A stretch of 12,180 nt of DNA from Vibrio sp. (GTDB taxonomy: Bacteria; Pseudomonadota; Gammaproteobacteria; Enterobacterales; Vibrionaceae): positions 1-12,180 of the forward strand of contig SLFB01000277.1 of NCBI GenBank assembly GCA_007124475.1, written 5' to 3'. Below, in pieces: positions 1 through 7,230 of the stretch. The translations under genes were made by a program, and so were the position numbers. A model generated the notes under the pieces. The model was not told the origin of the DNA and did not search any database. It saw only the letters and a program-made list of their open reading frames with translations. Every line of letters begins with the position of its first letter. The stretch's first letter is position 1.

Positions 1-35
1 ACTGATCGGTAAAGGCCTCAAAATGGCCGACTTTG

Positions 36-56
36 CGCGACGTTGTCGCGTTATTT
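36..56 (+). terminator. Weak terminator-like hairpin ahead of rhlE
   Basis: CGCGAC (36-41) pairs perfectly with GTCGCG (45-50) around a 3-base loop, followed by a T-rich but A-interrupted run (TTATTTATTTTATT). It could end transcription from a gene left of the window or lie in the rhlE leader. The stem is short and the tail impure, so the call is weak. Confidence 0.3.
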
Positions 57-84
57 ATTTTATTACTATTATTGAGAATTATAT

Positions 85-1467
85 ATGGGTTTTACCTCGC
101 TCGGTCTTTCTGCGCCAATCCTTAAAGCTATTGAAGAGAAAGGATATAATACGCCTTCGCCGATTCAGTTACAGGCTATTCCTGCGGTGTTAGCAGGCAA
201 AGACGTGATGGCGGCTGCTCAGACCGGCACAGGAAAAACGGCTGGCTTTACACTACCTATTTTAGAGTTATTGGCAAATGGCGCAAAGGTTCGACCAAAT
301 CAGGTTCGCGCTTTGATCCTGACACCGACTCGTGAACTTGCCGCTCAGATCCAAGACAATGTATTAGTCTATGGTCGTCATCTGCCGTTAAGTAGTGCAG
401 TGGTGTTTGGTGGGGTAAAGATTAACCCACAAATGCAGCGAATGTGCAAAGGAGCGGATGTCTTAGTGGCAACTCCAGGTCGATTAATGGATTTGTATAA
501 TCAAAATGCGGTCAAGTTTGATCAACTGGAAATCTTAGTTTTGGACGAAGCGGATCGCATGTTAGATATGGGTTTTATTCGTGACATCCGTAAGATACTG
601 AAATTATTGCCAGAAAAGCGTCAGAACTTATTATTTTCGGCAACATTTTCGGCCGAAATCCGTGAGCTTGCCAAAGGCTTAGTTAATAACCCGGTTGAGA
701 TCTCAGTTAGCCCTGCCAACTCAACAGCAAGAACCGTTGAACAGTGCATTTATCCTGCTGATGTGAAAAAGAAACCAGCGATGTTGGTTAAGCTAGTCAA
801 AGAGGGGAATTGGCAGCAAGTGTTGGTATTTATGCGAACTAAGCATGGTGCTAACCGTTTAGCGACTTATCTCAATGAACAAGGCTTAACCGCTGCTGCG
901 ATTCACGGTAATAAAAGCCAAGGTGCACGTACGCGAGCGTTGGCAGATTTTAAAGCCGGTGAGGTACGTATTTTAGTCGCTACAGATATTGCCGCGCGTG
1001 GTATTGATATTCCACAACTGCCTCAAGTGGTGAATTTTGAATTGCCGAAAATTGCAGAAGATTACGTGCACCGCATTGGCCGTACCGGACGAGCTGGTGA
1101 GGTAGGTAAAGCTATCTCCTTAGTGAGTGCCATTGAAGCACCAGAATTATTTGCCATTGAACGGTTAACTCAAGCCTTGCTGCCGCGTATAAATTTAGCT
1201 GGATTTGAGCCAACTAATACGCTGCCTGAATCGAAATTAGATACTCGACCTTTGAAACCGAAAAAGCCTAAAAAGCCCAAAAAAGCCACTGGTGCAATAG
1301 GGAACAAGAAAGGCCCATCAACGGAGAATAAAGCGAAAGTTGGTCATCGAGGTCAGTCTGCTGGGCAAGCTCGCACAGCGAAAAAAGCGAGTAATCATTC
1401 AGCGCCGAAAAAACCGGCCGCACGTCCTGGTCGAAGTGCTTCCAACCCAGTAACTAAAAGTAAATAA
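85..1467 (+). CDS. rhlE: DEAD-box ATP-dependent RNA helicase, RhlE type
   Basis: A cytoplasmic ATP-dependent RNA unwinding enzyme; RhlE proteins act in ribosome assembly and RNA turnover. All core motifs are visible in the 460-residue product: Q-motif glutamine Q28, Walker A AQTGTGKT (45-52), PTREL (81-85), TPGR (130-133), DEAD (154-157), SAT (185-187), ATDIAARGID (299-308) and HRIGRTGR (329-336). The two RecA-like lobes end near residue 370. A basic, low-complexity tail follows (about 388-460) with a Lys/Pro repeat at 391-400, as in RhlE proteins, where such tails bind RNA. Length and sequence closely match E. coli RhlE (about 454 residues). The start is the first in-frame ATG and aligns with the E. 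coli N-terminus (MGFTSLGL against MSFDSLGL); only a weak purine stretch (GAGAA, 74-78) precedes it. It appears monocistronic. Other DEAD-box families are less likely given the collinear match to RhlE. Confidence 0.93.
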   Translation: MGFTSLGLSAPILKAIEEKGYNTPSPIQLQAIPAVLAGKDVMAAAQTGTGKTAGFTLPILELLANGAKVRPNQVRALILTPTRELAAQIQDNVLVYGRHLPLSSAVVFGGVKINPQMQRMCKGADVLVATPGRLMDLYNQNAVKFDQLEILVLDEADRMLDMGFIRDIRKILKLLPEKRQNLLFSATFSAEIRELAKGLVNNPVEISVSPANSTARTVEQCIYPADVKKKPAMLVKLVKEGNWQQVLVFMRTKHGANRLATYLNEQGLTAAAIHGNKSQGARTRALADFKAGEVRILVATDIAARGIDIPQLPQVVNFELPKIAEDYVHRIGRTGRAGEVGKAISLVSAIEAPELFAIERLTQALLPRINLAGFEPTNTLPESKLDTRPLKPKKPKKPKKATGAIGNKKGPSTENKAKVGHRGQSAGQARTAKKASNHSAPKKPAARPGRSASNPVTKSK

Positions 1468-1474
1468 TACATAG

Positions 1475-1521
1475 CGATACCCTTGCCGCCTACTTACAAC
1501 CCCCCAGTTGTATCGGTATCG
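1475..1521. repeat. Small degenerate copy of the intergenic repeat (right-end type)
   Basis: CGATACC (1475-1481) and GGTATCG (1515-1521) are perfect 7-bp inverted ends. An inner stem TACAAC (1495-1500) / GTTGTA (1507-1512) closes on a CCCCCA loop. CTTGCCGCCTAC (1482-1493) is identical to the right-end portion of the repeats at 5821-6018 and 7583-7688, so this is probably a shrunken or solo-end derivative of that family. It lies directly behind the rhlE stop codon and could act as a 3' hairpin for that mRNA, but no U-run follows it. Confidence 0.45.
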
Positions 1522-1527
1522 AACCTG

Positions 1528-1574
1528 GATCTGTTGCTCTTTCGAACAAAATAACCGCGAAAGGTCAACAGATC
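1528..1574. repeat. Strong imperfect inverted repeat (17-bp arms)
   Basis: The arm at 1528-1544 (GATCTGTTG then CTCTTTCG) is complementary to 1558-1574. There are 15 Watson-Crick pairs, one G-T pair and one mismatch, around a 13-base AT-rich loop (1545-1557). It is not followed by a T-run on either strand, so it is not a standard intrinsic terminator. It lies between rhlE and the TraF-family gene and may be a mobile-repeat remnant, an mRNA-stabilising hairpin or an operator. Confidence 0.6.
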
Positions 1575-1669
1575 TTAGTAAACCTTGGCTTTTGCTTTGT
1601 CGAGTAAAGAGAAAACTTAGCGCTTTGCTTTTGCATGTATTAATCTTAGTGATGAATATAAGCATGTAT

Positions 1670-1676
1670 AGGTGAT
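1670..1676 (+). promoter_or_regulatory. Shine-Dalgarno AGGTGAT for the TraF-family gene
   Basis: AGGTGAT matches part of the full anti-SD complement (TAAGGAGGTGATC) and ends 6 bases before the ATG at 1683. The nearer AAGGA (1677-1681) leaves only one base of spacing, too short to be the main site. This supports the 1683 start. Confidence 0.5.
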
Positions 1677-1682
1677 AAGGAA

Positions 1683-2828
1683 ATGCAAAAATATACACAA
1701 CTGGCAGTGGTGCTAGGGGCGATGTTTTCTGGTTCAGCGATTGCAGCGACAGCGGTTGCTGATGCGCGCGGTAATGCCATGGGGAATACTGGGGTGACAA
1801 CCGCAGATTACCTATTAGCGCCTTTTTATAACCCGGCGCTCACAGCGGTATACCGTAGCCGAGATGATTTTGGCGTATTATTGCCAGCAATCGGCATTAA
1901 TCTTCGAGACAGTGATGATAATATTTCAACCATTGATGACTTGCAGGATGCGATAGACGTTTTTGAAAACGGCAACCAATCAGTAGCGCAAATTGAACGT
2001 TTAAGCGGTTACTTAGATGAGTTGAGTAATAATAAGCCTTTGGCGGTGTATGGCGGTGCTGGGATAGCGGTAGCTATTCCGATGAATAAAGTATCACTCA
2101 ACTTTTTTGCTCGTGGTTATGTAGAGTTATTAGCAAAAACAGATATTGCTCAAGTATCAGGAATGACAGCACAGGATATAGAAGATCGTTATAACAGTTC
2201 TGAAGTTAATATTATGGCTTTTGGTTACTCAGAATATGGCTTGGCGTTAGCGAAGCGTTTTGAATACCGTGGTCATGAATGGGCTTTCGGCCTAGCCCCT
2301 AAATTACAACAATTTAAGACGTATCAACACAGTATGACAGTTGAAGACTTTGATCTGGATGATTACGATCAAAGTGAAGTCAGTGATAGTGCTTTCAACC
2401 TTGATGTCGGGCTGGTGTGGCTAAAAGACAATTATCGTGCTGGTATTGCGGTGAAAGATTTGTTTGGTCAGAAGATCGCCACCTTTGAAGATCAAAACCA
2501 ATATAATCTAAATACGCAAGTGACGGTGTCTGCTGGTTATGTCACGGACTTTTTTACAGCAGCGATTGATTTAGATTTGACTAAGCAAAAGCGCTTTAAT
2601 GGCACTGGAGACGATACTCAATTCTTGCGTTTTGGTGTTGAGGGTAATGCATGGCGCTGGGCACAACTACGCGCTGGTTATGAGATTGACCTAGAAAGTA
2701 ATCTTGATAACACGATCACTGCCGGGATCGGCATCAGCCCGTTTGATGTTGTGCGCTTTGATTTAGCAGGTAACTATGCAGGTAAGCATCAGATGGGGGT
2801 TGCTGCGAATCTGTCGTTCACTTTCTAA
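1683..2828 (+). CDS. TraF-family secreted/outer-membrane beta-barrel-like protein
   Basis: The 381-residue product matches the chromosomal 'conjugal transfer protein TraF' family (TraF_2-like) common in marine gammaproteobacteria; its real function is not established. A signal peptide is clear at residues 1-21 (MQKYT, hydrophobic core, AIA before ATAVADARG). The mature start carries the family-typical ARGNAMGNTGV stretch. The remainder alternates polar and hydrophobic residues in amphipathic strands, with acidic loops (for example DFDLDDYDQSE). It ends NLSFTF, with the terminal Phe usual for BAM-inserted outer-membrane barrels. This suggests an outer-membrane barrel, loosely like FadL/OmpP1 or PorV proteins. 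No conjugation gene lies nearby, so a role in DNA transfer is not supported. It is a single-gene unit ended by the terminator at 2896-2938. Confidence 0.8.
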   Translation: MQKYTQLAVVLGAMFSGSAIAATAVADARGNAMGNTGVTTADYLLAPFYNPALTAVYRSRDDFGVLLPAIGINLRDSDDNISTIDDLQDAIDVFENGNQSVAQIERLSGYLDELSNNKPLAVYGGAGIAVAIPMNKVSLNFFARGYVELLAKTDIAQVSGMTAQDIEDRYNSSEVNIMAFGYSEYGLALAKRFEYRGHEWAFGLAPKLQQFKTYQHSMTVEDFDLDDYDQSEVSDSAFNLDVGLVWLKDNYRAGIAVKDLFGQKIATFEDQNQYNLNTQVTVSAGYVTDFFTAAIDLDLTKQKRFNGTGDDTQFLRFGVEGNAWRWAQLRAGYEIDLESNLDNTITAGIGISPFDVVRFDLAGNYAGKHQMGVAANLSFTF

Positions 2829-2895
2829 TCAGCAAAGAGGTGGTGAGCCGATGATATGACGGCTTGCTTCCATCAGTTGTTGTGTGTAAATAAAT

Positions 2896-2938
2896 AAAAG
2901 CCGCTTCTTGTTTGTATTGAACTTGAAGCGGCTTTTTT
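2896..2938. terminator. Bidirectional intrinsic terminator between convergent genes
   Basis: AAAAGCCGCTTC (2896-2907) pairs perfectly with 2925-2936 around a 17-base loop. On the + strand the stem runs into TTTTTT (2933-2938), ending the TraF-family gene. On the - strand it runs into TTTTATTTATTT, ending the metalloprotease gene, whose stop codon lies about 50 bases away. It serves both transcripts. Confidence 0.92.
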
Positions 2939-2987
2939 CATCTTACTCAACTTTTAAAGTGATAACGTTAAGTTGCTTGACTAGCTT

Positions 2988-5522
2988 TTATTTGATTGCT
3001 TTATCTATTATTTGATTAATAAACTGATGATGGTTTTTCACTTCATCACTCACGTGTCTTGATAAACGGATTTTACGAATATGCTGTAACTGGGCTAGCG
3101 CTTCAGAGCGAGTGACAAAATCGTGTTCACTTTCAAACTCAGGGTCTAGATTCGCTATGGCGATAAGCCGTTTCACATAACTAACTTGTAGCATCTGACT
3201 GATGGTATTGACTTTTCTTGGATCAACGAAAATGGCTTTGGTTAATTCGCTAAGCATTTGGTGCACAGTGTATTCATTACCATACAGACGACTATCGCTT
3301 AAACGCATGGTGACATTGGGGTGCAGCAGATGATCCAGGATCATTTGTTGCATGGTAAATAAACGTTGATGAGGTTTAGGATCTTCATTGCTTCCCCACC
3401 GCTCAAATCCACGTCGTTGTGGTTGCATATAATTAAGCAGCGGCATCATTTCTTGCAGCACATCAGGAGCAAACACATAGTCAGCGAGTATGCGCATAGC
3501 ACGTTGTTGATCCGCTAGTGGCACTGGCGTGAATGGTTTCACTTCTGACTGTTGCCCAACGACGGCTCGCTCAACATAAATACCACCAATAAAACGTGAT
3601 ACGACATTCGCTTGATTGAGGTAATGACCAAGCAACACATTAGCACTGCTTAAGATCTGTTGATGAGACTGACCAGGAACTCGTGCGGTTTGAATTAATT
3701 GTGGGTAGGTGTGTTTAATCAGCTCAAACCGTTGCGTTGCATAGGTAATAGGATCTGAGCTGTGCGCTCCAATCATAACTCGAGGATCGATATGTATACC
3801 GGGGAAGCGCATGTCATCGGCATCGTTACCAAACGCTAATTCAGGCTGATGAGAGCGTTGTAAGATAGCTTCTAAGCGTTGTGCTTGTTGCTTTGGATCC
3901 TCTAATGCAGGAGAGTAACCGTATTCTATCGCCCACATATCGTAGGGGCCGGGTAAATAGCTGTAGTAATCCCCTTGCTCTTTGCCGACAGGAGCTAAGT
4001 TAATCGGTGTGTAATCCATGACAGATCCTGATAGAACCCCTTGAGTAACAGACTTATCATGAATTTGTTCATTATCCCATAACGAGTGGGATTTCATATT
4101 GTGACTAAGCCCAAGGGTATGTCCCACTTCATGCATTACTAAATGGCGTAGACCTTGCTGTAAACGTTGATTGCTGGCGAAGTCATCACCACTTGGTAGG
4201 CCATAAGTTGCTCTGGCCATCATGAGTCCTTGCTGTAAGGAATGGGCCGCAGAGCAGACAACCTGCTCACCATTGATGGTATGAGTATGTGGCTGCTGAG
4301 TTAAGGTAAATGGCGCAAAAACTTGCTCGGTTAGCCACACGTTAGATAAAAACACGTGCTCTAACATGATATTTGCAGCGATGATCTCTCCTGTTAAAGG
4401 GTTGGCAAGAGAAGGCCCATAGCCCCCAAAAAGTGGTCGAGGGGATGAGGTCCAACGTATGACATTGTAGTTAATATCTCCGGCTTCCCACTCGGCATCA
4501 TCGGGCTGCTCTTTTACCACGAGTGCATTTTTAAATCCTGCTGCCTCAAATGCAATATTCCAGCCCTCGACACCTTGTCGAATCGCTTCTCGCCATTCAT
4601 GAGGGGTGGTATTTTCTATCCACCATACAATGGGTTCGACAGGTTCAGACATCGCTTGCTCTGGGTGTTTTTTCTCCAAATGCCAGCGATTAATCACATC
4701 ACCATAGGGAGTCCAACTGCTGTCAGTCATGCGGTCAAAGGATTGGCTGAAATAACCGATTCGCGCATCATCCGCACGTGGCTGATAATTATTGTCAGGC
4801 AAAGCGATCAATGAATGCTGAAGGCGGATTTGAGTAATTCGCGCATCCGCTTGAGCGTCTGAACTTTCTTGCGGATCATTATTTAAAAATACGTAGTCGA
4901 TCACGACATCGACATTATGAGGATAGACTCTTTCGGCGCTAAAGCGTGAGCGATGCTCAAGTAATTCACCCATCATAAATCCCGGTCGTGATGAGCGTCT
5001 ATCGCTGATGGGAGTAAGTTTATGCAGTGCATCGCCAATGAATAGTCGATCAGCACTCAGTAGGATCTTCCCTTCATCTTCAGCAATGATGGGTAAACTG
5101 GCTAACGTTGCTTCACTGATATTCGCATTAGCTGCTCGTGCCAGTGGGCTGTGCTCATCGAATTGAAAGCGAGGGTTGAGGGCGACGATGTCTATTCTAT
5201 CAAAATAACGACGAAACTCGATAACACGTGTTTCACGAAAATTGCCACGAAAATGTCTAGCTTCGGCAATACCATCAAGGCTTTGCGCCAGATAAATCAT
5301 CGGTTGGTTAAGCTGAGATTCATTCAGAGAAAATAACGTTTCCCCTGTCGTTTGATCGCGATAAAAGTTAAGCCAACCTTCTTTCTGGCTCATGGTTTCT
5401 ACTATGCTGGTATAACTCATGGCGTCATCGACAGCGGGTTCTTCTGCCCAAATTGGCGAGGAGCTTAACAAAGCGCCTGTGAGGAGTGCGACGACTAAGC
5501 GTTGACGAGAATGCATGATCAT
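2988..5522 (-). CDS. Secreted zinc-dependent metalloprotease, gluzincin/metzincin-like (DUF5117/DUF4953 type)
   Basis: An 844-residue exported protein. Residues 1-26 (MIMHSRQRL, hydrophobic core, PIWA before EEPAVDD) form a signal peptide. The active site is a full metzincin-type signature HEVGHTLGLSH: zinc ligands H464, H468, H474 and catalytic E465. It is followed by a Met-turn-like SVMDY with M502, 28 residues downstream. The N-terminal half and C-terminal part resemble the DUF5117 and DUF4953 regions of the 'zinc-dependent metalloprotease' family, usually about 800-850 residues. Substrate is unknown; the location is likely periplasmic or outer surface. Start choice: the frame stays open upstream to 5624, but that 34-residue extension is translated partly from a repeat fragment (5550-5585) and would bury the signal peptide. 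AAAGGA (5533-5538) sits 10 bases before ATG 5522; ATG 5516 is a possible alternative. No neighbour is co-transcribed. Confidence 0.85.
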   Translation of the reverse strand: MIMHSRQRLVVALLTGALLSSSPIWAEEPAVDDAMSYTSIVETMSQKEGWLNFYRDQTTGETLFSLNESQLNQPMIYLAQSLDGIAEARHFRGNFRETRVIEFRRYFDRIDIVALNPRFQFDEHSPLARAANANISEATLASLPIIAEDEGKILLSADRLFIGDALHKLTPISDRRSSRPGFMMGELLEHRSRFSAERVYPHNVDVVIDYVFLNNDPQESSDAQADARITQIRLQHSLIALPDNNYQPRADDARIGYFSQSFDRMTDSSWTPYGDVINRWHLEKKHPEQAMSEPVEPIVWWIENTTPHEWREAIRQGVEGWNIAFEAAGFKNALVVKEQPDDAEWEAGDINYNVIRWTSSPRPLFGGYGPSLANPLTGEIIAANIMLEHVFLSNVWLTEQVFAPFTLTQQPHTHTINGEQVVCSAAHSLQQGLMMARATYGLPSGDDFASNQRLQQGLRHLVMHEVGHTLGLSHNMKSHSLWDNEQIHDKSVTQGVLSGSVMDYTPINLAPVGKEQGDYYSYLPGPYDMWAIEYGYSPALEDPKQQAQRLEAILQRSHQPELAFGNDADDMRFPGIHIDPRVMIGAHSSDPITYATQRFELIKHTYPQLIQTARVPGQSHQQILSSANVLLGHYLNQANVVSRFIGGIYVERAVVGQQSEVKPFTPVPLADQQRAMRILADYVFAPDVLQEMMPLLNYMQPQRRGFERWGSNEDPKPHQRLFTMQQMILDHLLHPNVTMRLSDSRLYGNEYTVHQMLSELTKAIFVDPRKVNTISQMLQVSYVKRLIAIANLDPEFESEHDFVTRSEALAQLQHIRKIRLSRHVSDEVKNHHQFINQIIDKAIK

Positions 5523-5532
5523 GCGGTAACGG

Positions 5533-5538
5533 TCCTTT
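5533..5538 (-). promoter_or_regulatory. Shine-Dalgarno AAAGGA that sets the metalloprotease start
   Basis: On the - strand AAAGGA lies 10 bases before ATG 5522 and 16 before ATG 5516. It sits inside the longer open frame, arguing that translation begins at 5522 and not at 5624. Confidence 0.6.
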
Positions 5539-5549
5539 ATTATTGGGAA

Positions 5550-5585
5550 AAACCCCTTCTTACTTGAAGCGGCAGCCGTGCTGAC
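5550..5585 (+). repeat. Left-end fragment of the structured intergenic repeat
   Basis: ACCCCTTCTTACTTGAAGC and following bases align without gaps to the left end of the full repeat (5821-5856), with about 28 of 36 positions identical. Only the left terminus is present. It lies in the 5' leader of the metalloprotease gene, between the Shine-Dalgarno and the upstream region. Confidence 0.6.
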
Positions 5586-5787
5586 ATCGTCAACACAGTT
5601 TAAATAACAAACTGCCAAGCTCAAAAATGATATTAAGCTTGGCTATCAGACCATTATGCAACAATAAAGTTTATTTATGGAGTAGCGAAAAGAAACAATT
5701 GTTAATCATTTGCGCGAATACTCACCGTTTCGCAATGGTGCCATCATTTGATTAATGAAGTGATAATAAGAAGAGATAATAAGAGGA
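5586..5787. other. Upstream region of the metalloprotease gene, no clear promoter
   Basis: About 200 bp, AT-rich. On the - strand it contains GTTGCATAAT (5654-5663), which holds a -10-like CATAAT and resembles a CytR-type GTTGCAT half-site, and TAATAT (5630-5635). Neither has a well-spaced -35. AACAATTGTT (5694-5703) is a perfect 10-bp palindrome. AGATAATAAG is repeated in tandem near 5763-5784. I find no coding sequence here. Confidence 0.35.
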
Positions 5788-5814
5788 GATGAGGAAAAAC
5801 AGCTCTTCCTCATC
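5788..5814. repeat. Perfect 9-bp hairpin between metalloprotease and nupC
   Basis: GATGAGGAA (5788-5796) pairs with TTCCTCATC (5806-5814) around a 9-base loop. It lies downstream of the transporter gene on the - strand, beyond the full-length repeat. No U-run follows on either strand, so it is at best a weak or Rho-assisted 3' end signal. Confidence 0.45.
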
Positions 5815-5820
5815 GAATGA

Positions 5821-6018
5821 TATCCCCTTCCTACTTGAAGCTGCAGGGGTGTTGGCTAGGTTCGTTCGCCCCAATCACATAGTCTATCTATGCTCATGGG
5901 GAGTATGAGAGCCATCCGTGGCTCTCACCAAAGACCAGCCTACGGCTGTTCAAATTTGTTCCAGACAAATTTGTCACTCACTTGCCGCCTACCGGCAACT
6001 TCAAGTTGTTTGGGTATA
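5821..6018. repeat. Full-length structured intergenic repeat with inverted ends (about 198 bp)
   Basis: The ends are imperfect inverted repeats: 5821-5846 against the complement of 5993-6018, 19 of 26 identical, sharing ACTTGAAG. The interior is a chain of hairpins: CATAG/CTATG near 5878-5892; TGAGAGCCA / TGGCTCTCA (5906-5914 / 5919-5927, 4-base loop); CAGCC / GGCTG (5936-5948); and CAAATTTGT / ACAAATTTG (5951-5959 / 5965-5973, 5-base loop). The right 106 bases recur nearly identically at 7583-7688. There is no open frame of note and no transposase. It abuts the transporter stop codon with three bases between them. This is a MITE-like or BIME-like element, not matching ERIC as I know it. Confidence 0.8.
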
Positions 6019-6021
6019 GAC

Positions 6022-7230
6022 TTATAGCGAGATAAATAAGCCGGCTAAACAGGCACTCATTAAATTTGCAAGCGTACCGGCAATGACCGCTTTAAGCCCT
6101 AAGTTAGCGACTTCAGCTCGGCGTTCAGGAGCCATCACACCAATGGACCCTAACTGAATGGCAATGGAGCCAATGTTAGCAAAGCCACACAAAGCAAAGG
6201 TGATCACGACTTGGCTATAATCAGATAACGCTTCTTTATGTTGAATAAAATCGATAAAGGCCACAAATTCATTCATGATCACTTTTTGACCAATATAAGA
6301 GCCAGCTTGTACCATTTCATGAGCAGGGATACCTAATATCCACGCCAGTGGCGCAAATAAGTAGCCCAATAACAATTGTAAAGTGACACCTTGTAAACCG
6401 AACCATTGGGCAAAATTCTCCAGTCCAGTATTCACCATGGCGATGACACTGACGAAGGCAATCAGCATGGTTCCGACCGCAACCGCGACTTTCATGCCAT
6501 TCATGGCACCGCTGGCTAGCGCATCAATGACGTTACTTTGATCGCTACTATCAATTTGCACATCGGCTTGATCGCATGGTTTTCCTGCTTCAGGGACAAT
6601 GATTTTTGCCATCCTCAAACTACCAGGTGCAGCCATAAAGCTAGCGGCAATCAGGTATTTTAGTTCAATCCCCAGTCCAGCATAGCCACCCAGTACACTA
6701 CCCGCAACGGAAGCCATACCTCCGGTCATGACGGCAAACAGCTCTGAGCGAGTTAACTTTGGTAAGAAAGGACGCACTAATAGTGGCGACTCGCCTTGGG
6801 ATAAAAAGATATTACCGGTTGCCACAAGAGATTCGGCTTTACTGGTGCCTAAAAAGCGTTGAATACCACCACCAAGCCAAGCGATGACCTTTTGCATAAT
6901 ACCTAAGTAATAAAGGGCAGAGATAAGAGCACTAAAAAAGATGATGATAGGCAGTACGCGAATAGCAAAGATAAAACCGCTATTGGCTAAATCACCAAAT
7001 AAGAATGCAATACCTACATCAGCAAAGCCAAGTAAGCTAGCCACGCCTTGACTTAAAGCGCCTAGTGCAGCTTGCCCCCACGGAAAGTATAGTACTAACG
7101 CCGCAAAGCTGATTTGTAACAATAAGGCACGTGAAACGGTTTTCCAATTAATAATGGCGCGTTTCTCGGAAAGCAGATACGCCAAAGCGAGCAAGACTAG
7201 CATGCCCAATAAACTAAAAATAATGGTCAT
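6022..7230 (-). CDS. nupC: NupC/CNT-family concentrative nucleoside transporter
   Basis: An inner-membrane nucleoside importer, probably Na+-coupled. The 402-residue product aligns nearly end to end with V. cholerae CNT (about 418 residues): MTIIFSLLGMLVLL against MSLFMSLIGMAVLL, FRVLP/IRVLP, RPFLPKLTRSELFAVM, AASFMAAPG, NEFVA, FALCGFAN, KAVIAGTL.NLM. Predicted counterparts of nucleoside-contacting residues are Q145 and E147 (hairpin 1), E321 (NEFVA), F350, N352 and S355; N140 matches a Na+-site residue. The hairpin-1 motif reads SQGE where the V. cholerae protein has GQTE, which may alter base preference. Start: the frame extends 24 residues further (ATG 7302), but the homologue aligns exactly from ATG 7230. 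Neither start has a good Shine-Dalgarno, so this choice rests on homology. A CRP-like site and a -10-like box lie upstream. It appears monocistronic. Confidence 0.9.
   Translation of the reverse strand: MTIIFSLLGMLVLLALAYLLSEKRAIINWKTVSRALLLQISFAALVLYFPWGQAALGALSQGVASLLGFADVGIAFLFGDLANSGFIFAIRVLPIIIFFSALISALYYLGIMQKVIAWLGGGIQRFLGTSKAESLVATGNIFLSQGESPLLVRPFLPKLTRSELFAVMTGGMASVAGSVLGGYAGLGIELKYLIAASFMAAPGSLRMAKIIVPEAGKPCDQADVQIDSSDQSNVIDALASGAMNGMKVAVAVGTMLIAFVSVIAMVNTGLENFAQWFGLQGVTLQLLLGYLFAPLAWILGIPAHEMVQAGSYIGQKVIMNEFVAFIDFIQHKEALSDYSQVVITFALCGFANIGSIAIQLGSIGVMAPERRAEVANLGLKAVIAGTLANLMSACLAGLFISL

Noticed and set aside
1399..1800. Open frame of 133 codons on the - strand
   Set aside because: It overlaps the rhlE 3' end, the repeat/hairpin region and the TraF signal-peptide region antisense, has no Shine-Dalgarno and a low-complexity unrecognisable product.
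1683..2828. Part of a conjugative plasmid or integrative element
   Set aside because: No relaxase, coupling protein, pilus or integrase genes are nearby; the TraF family is common on vibrio chromosomes.
4575..5336. Two small + strand frames inside the metalloprotease gene
   Set aside because: They are antisense shadows of a convincing long gene, with no start signals or recognisable domains.
5821..6018. ERIC/IRU element
   Set aside because: Inverted ends and core do not match the ERIC consensus as I know it; length and internal hairpins also differ.
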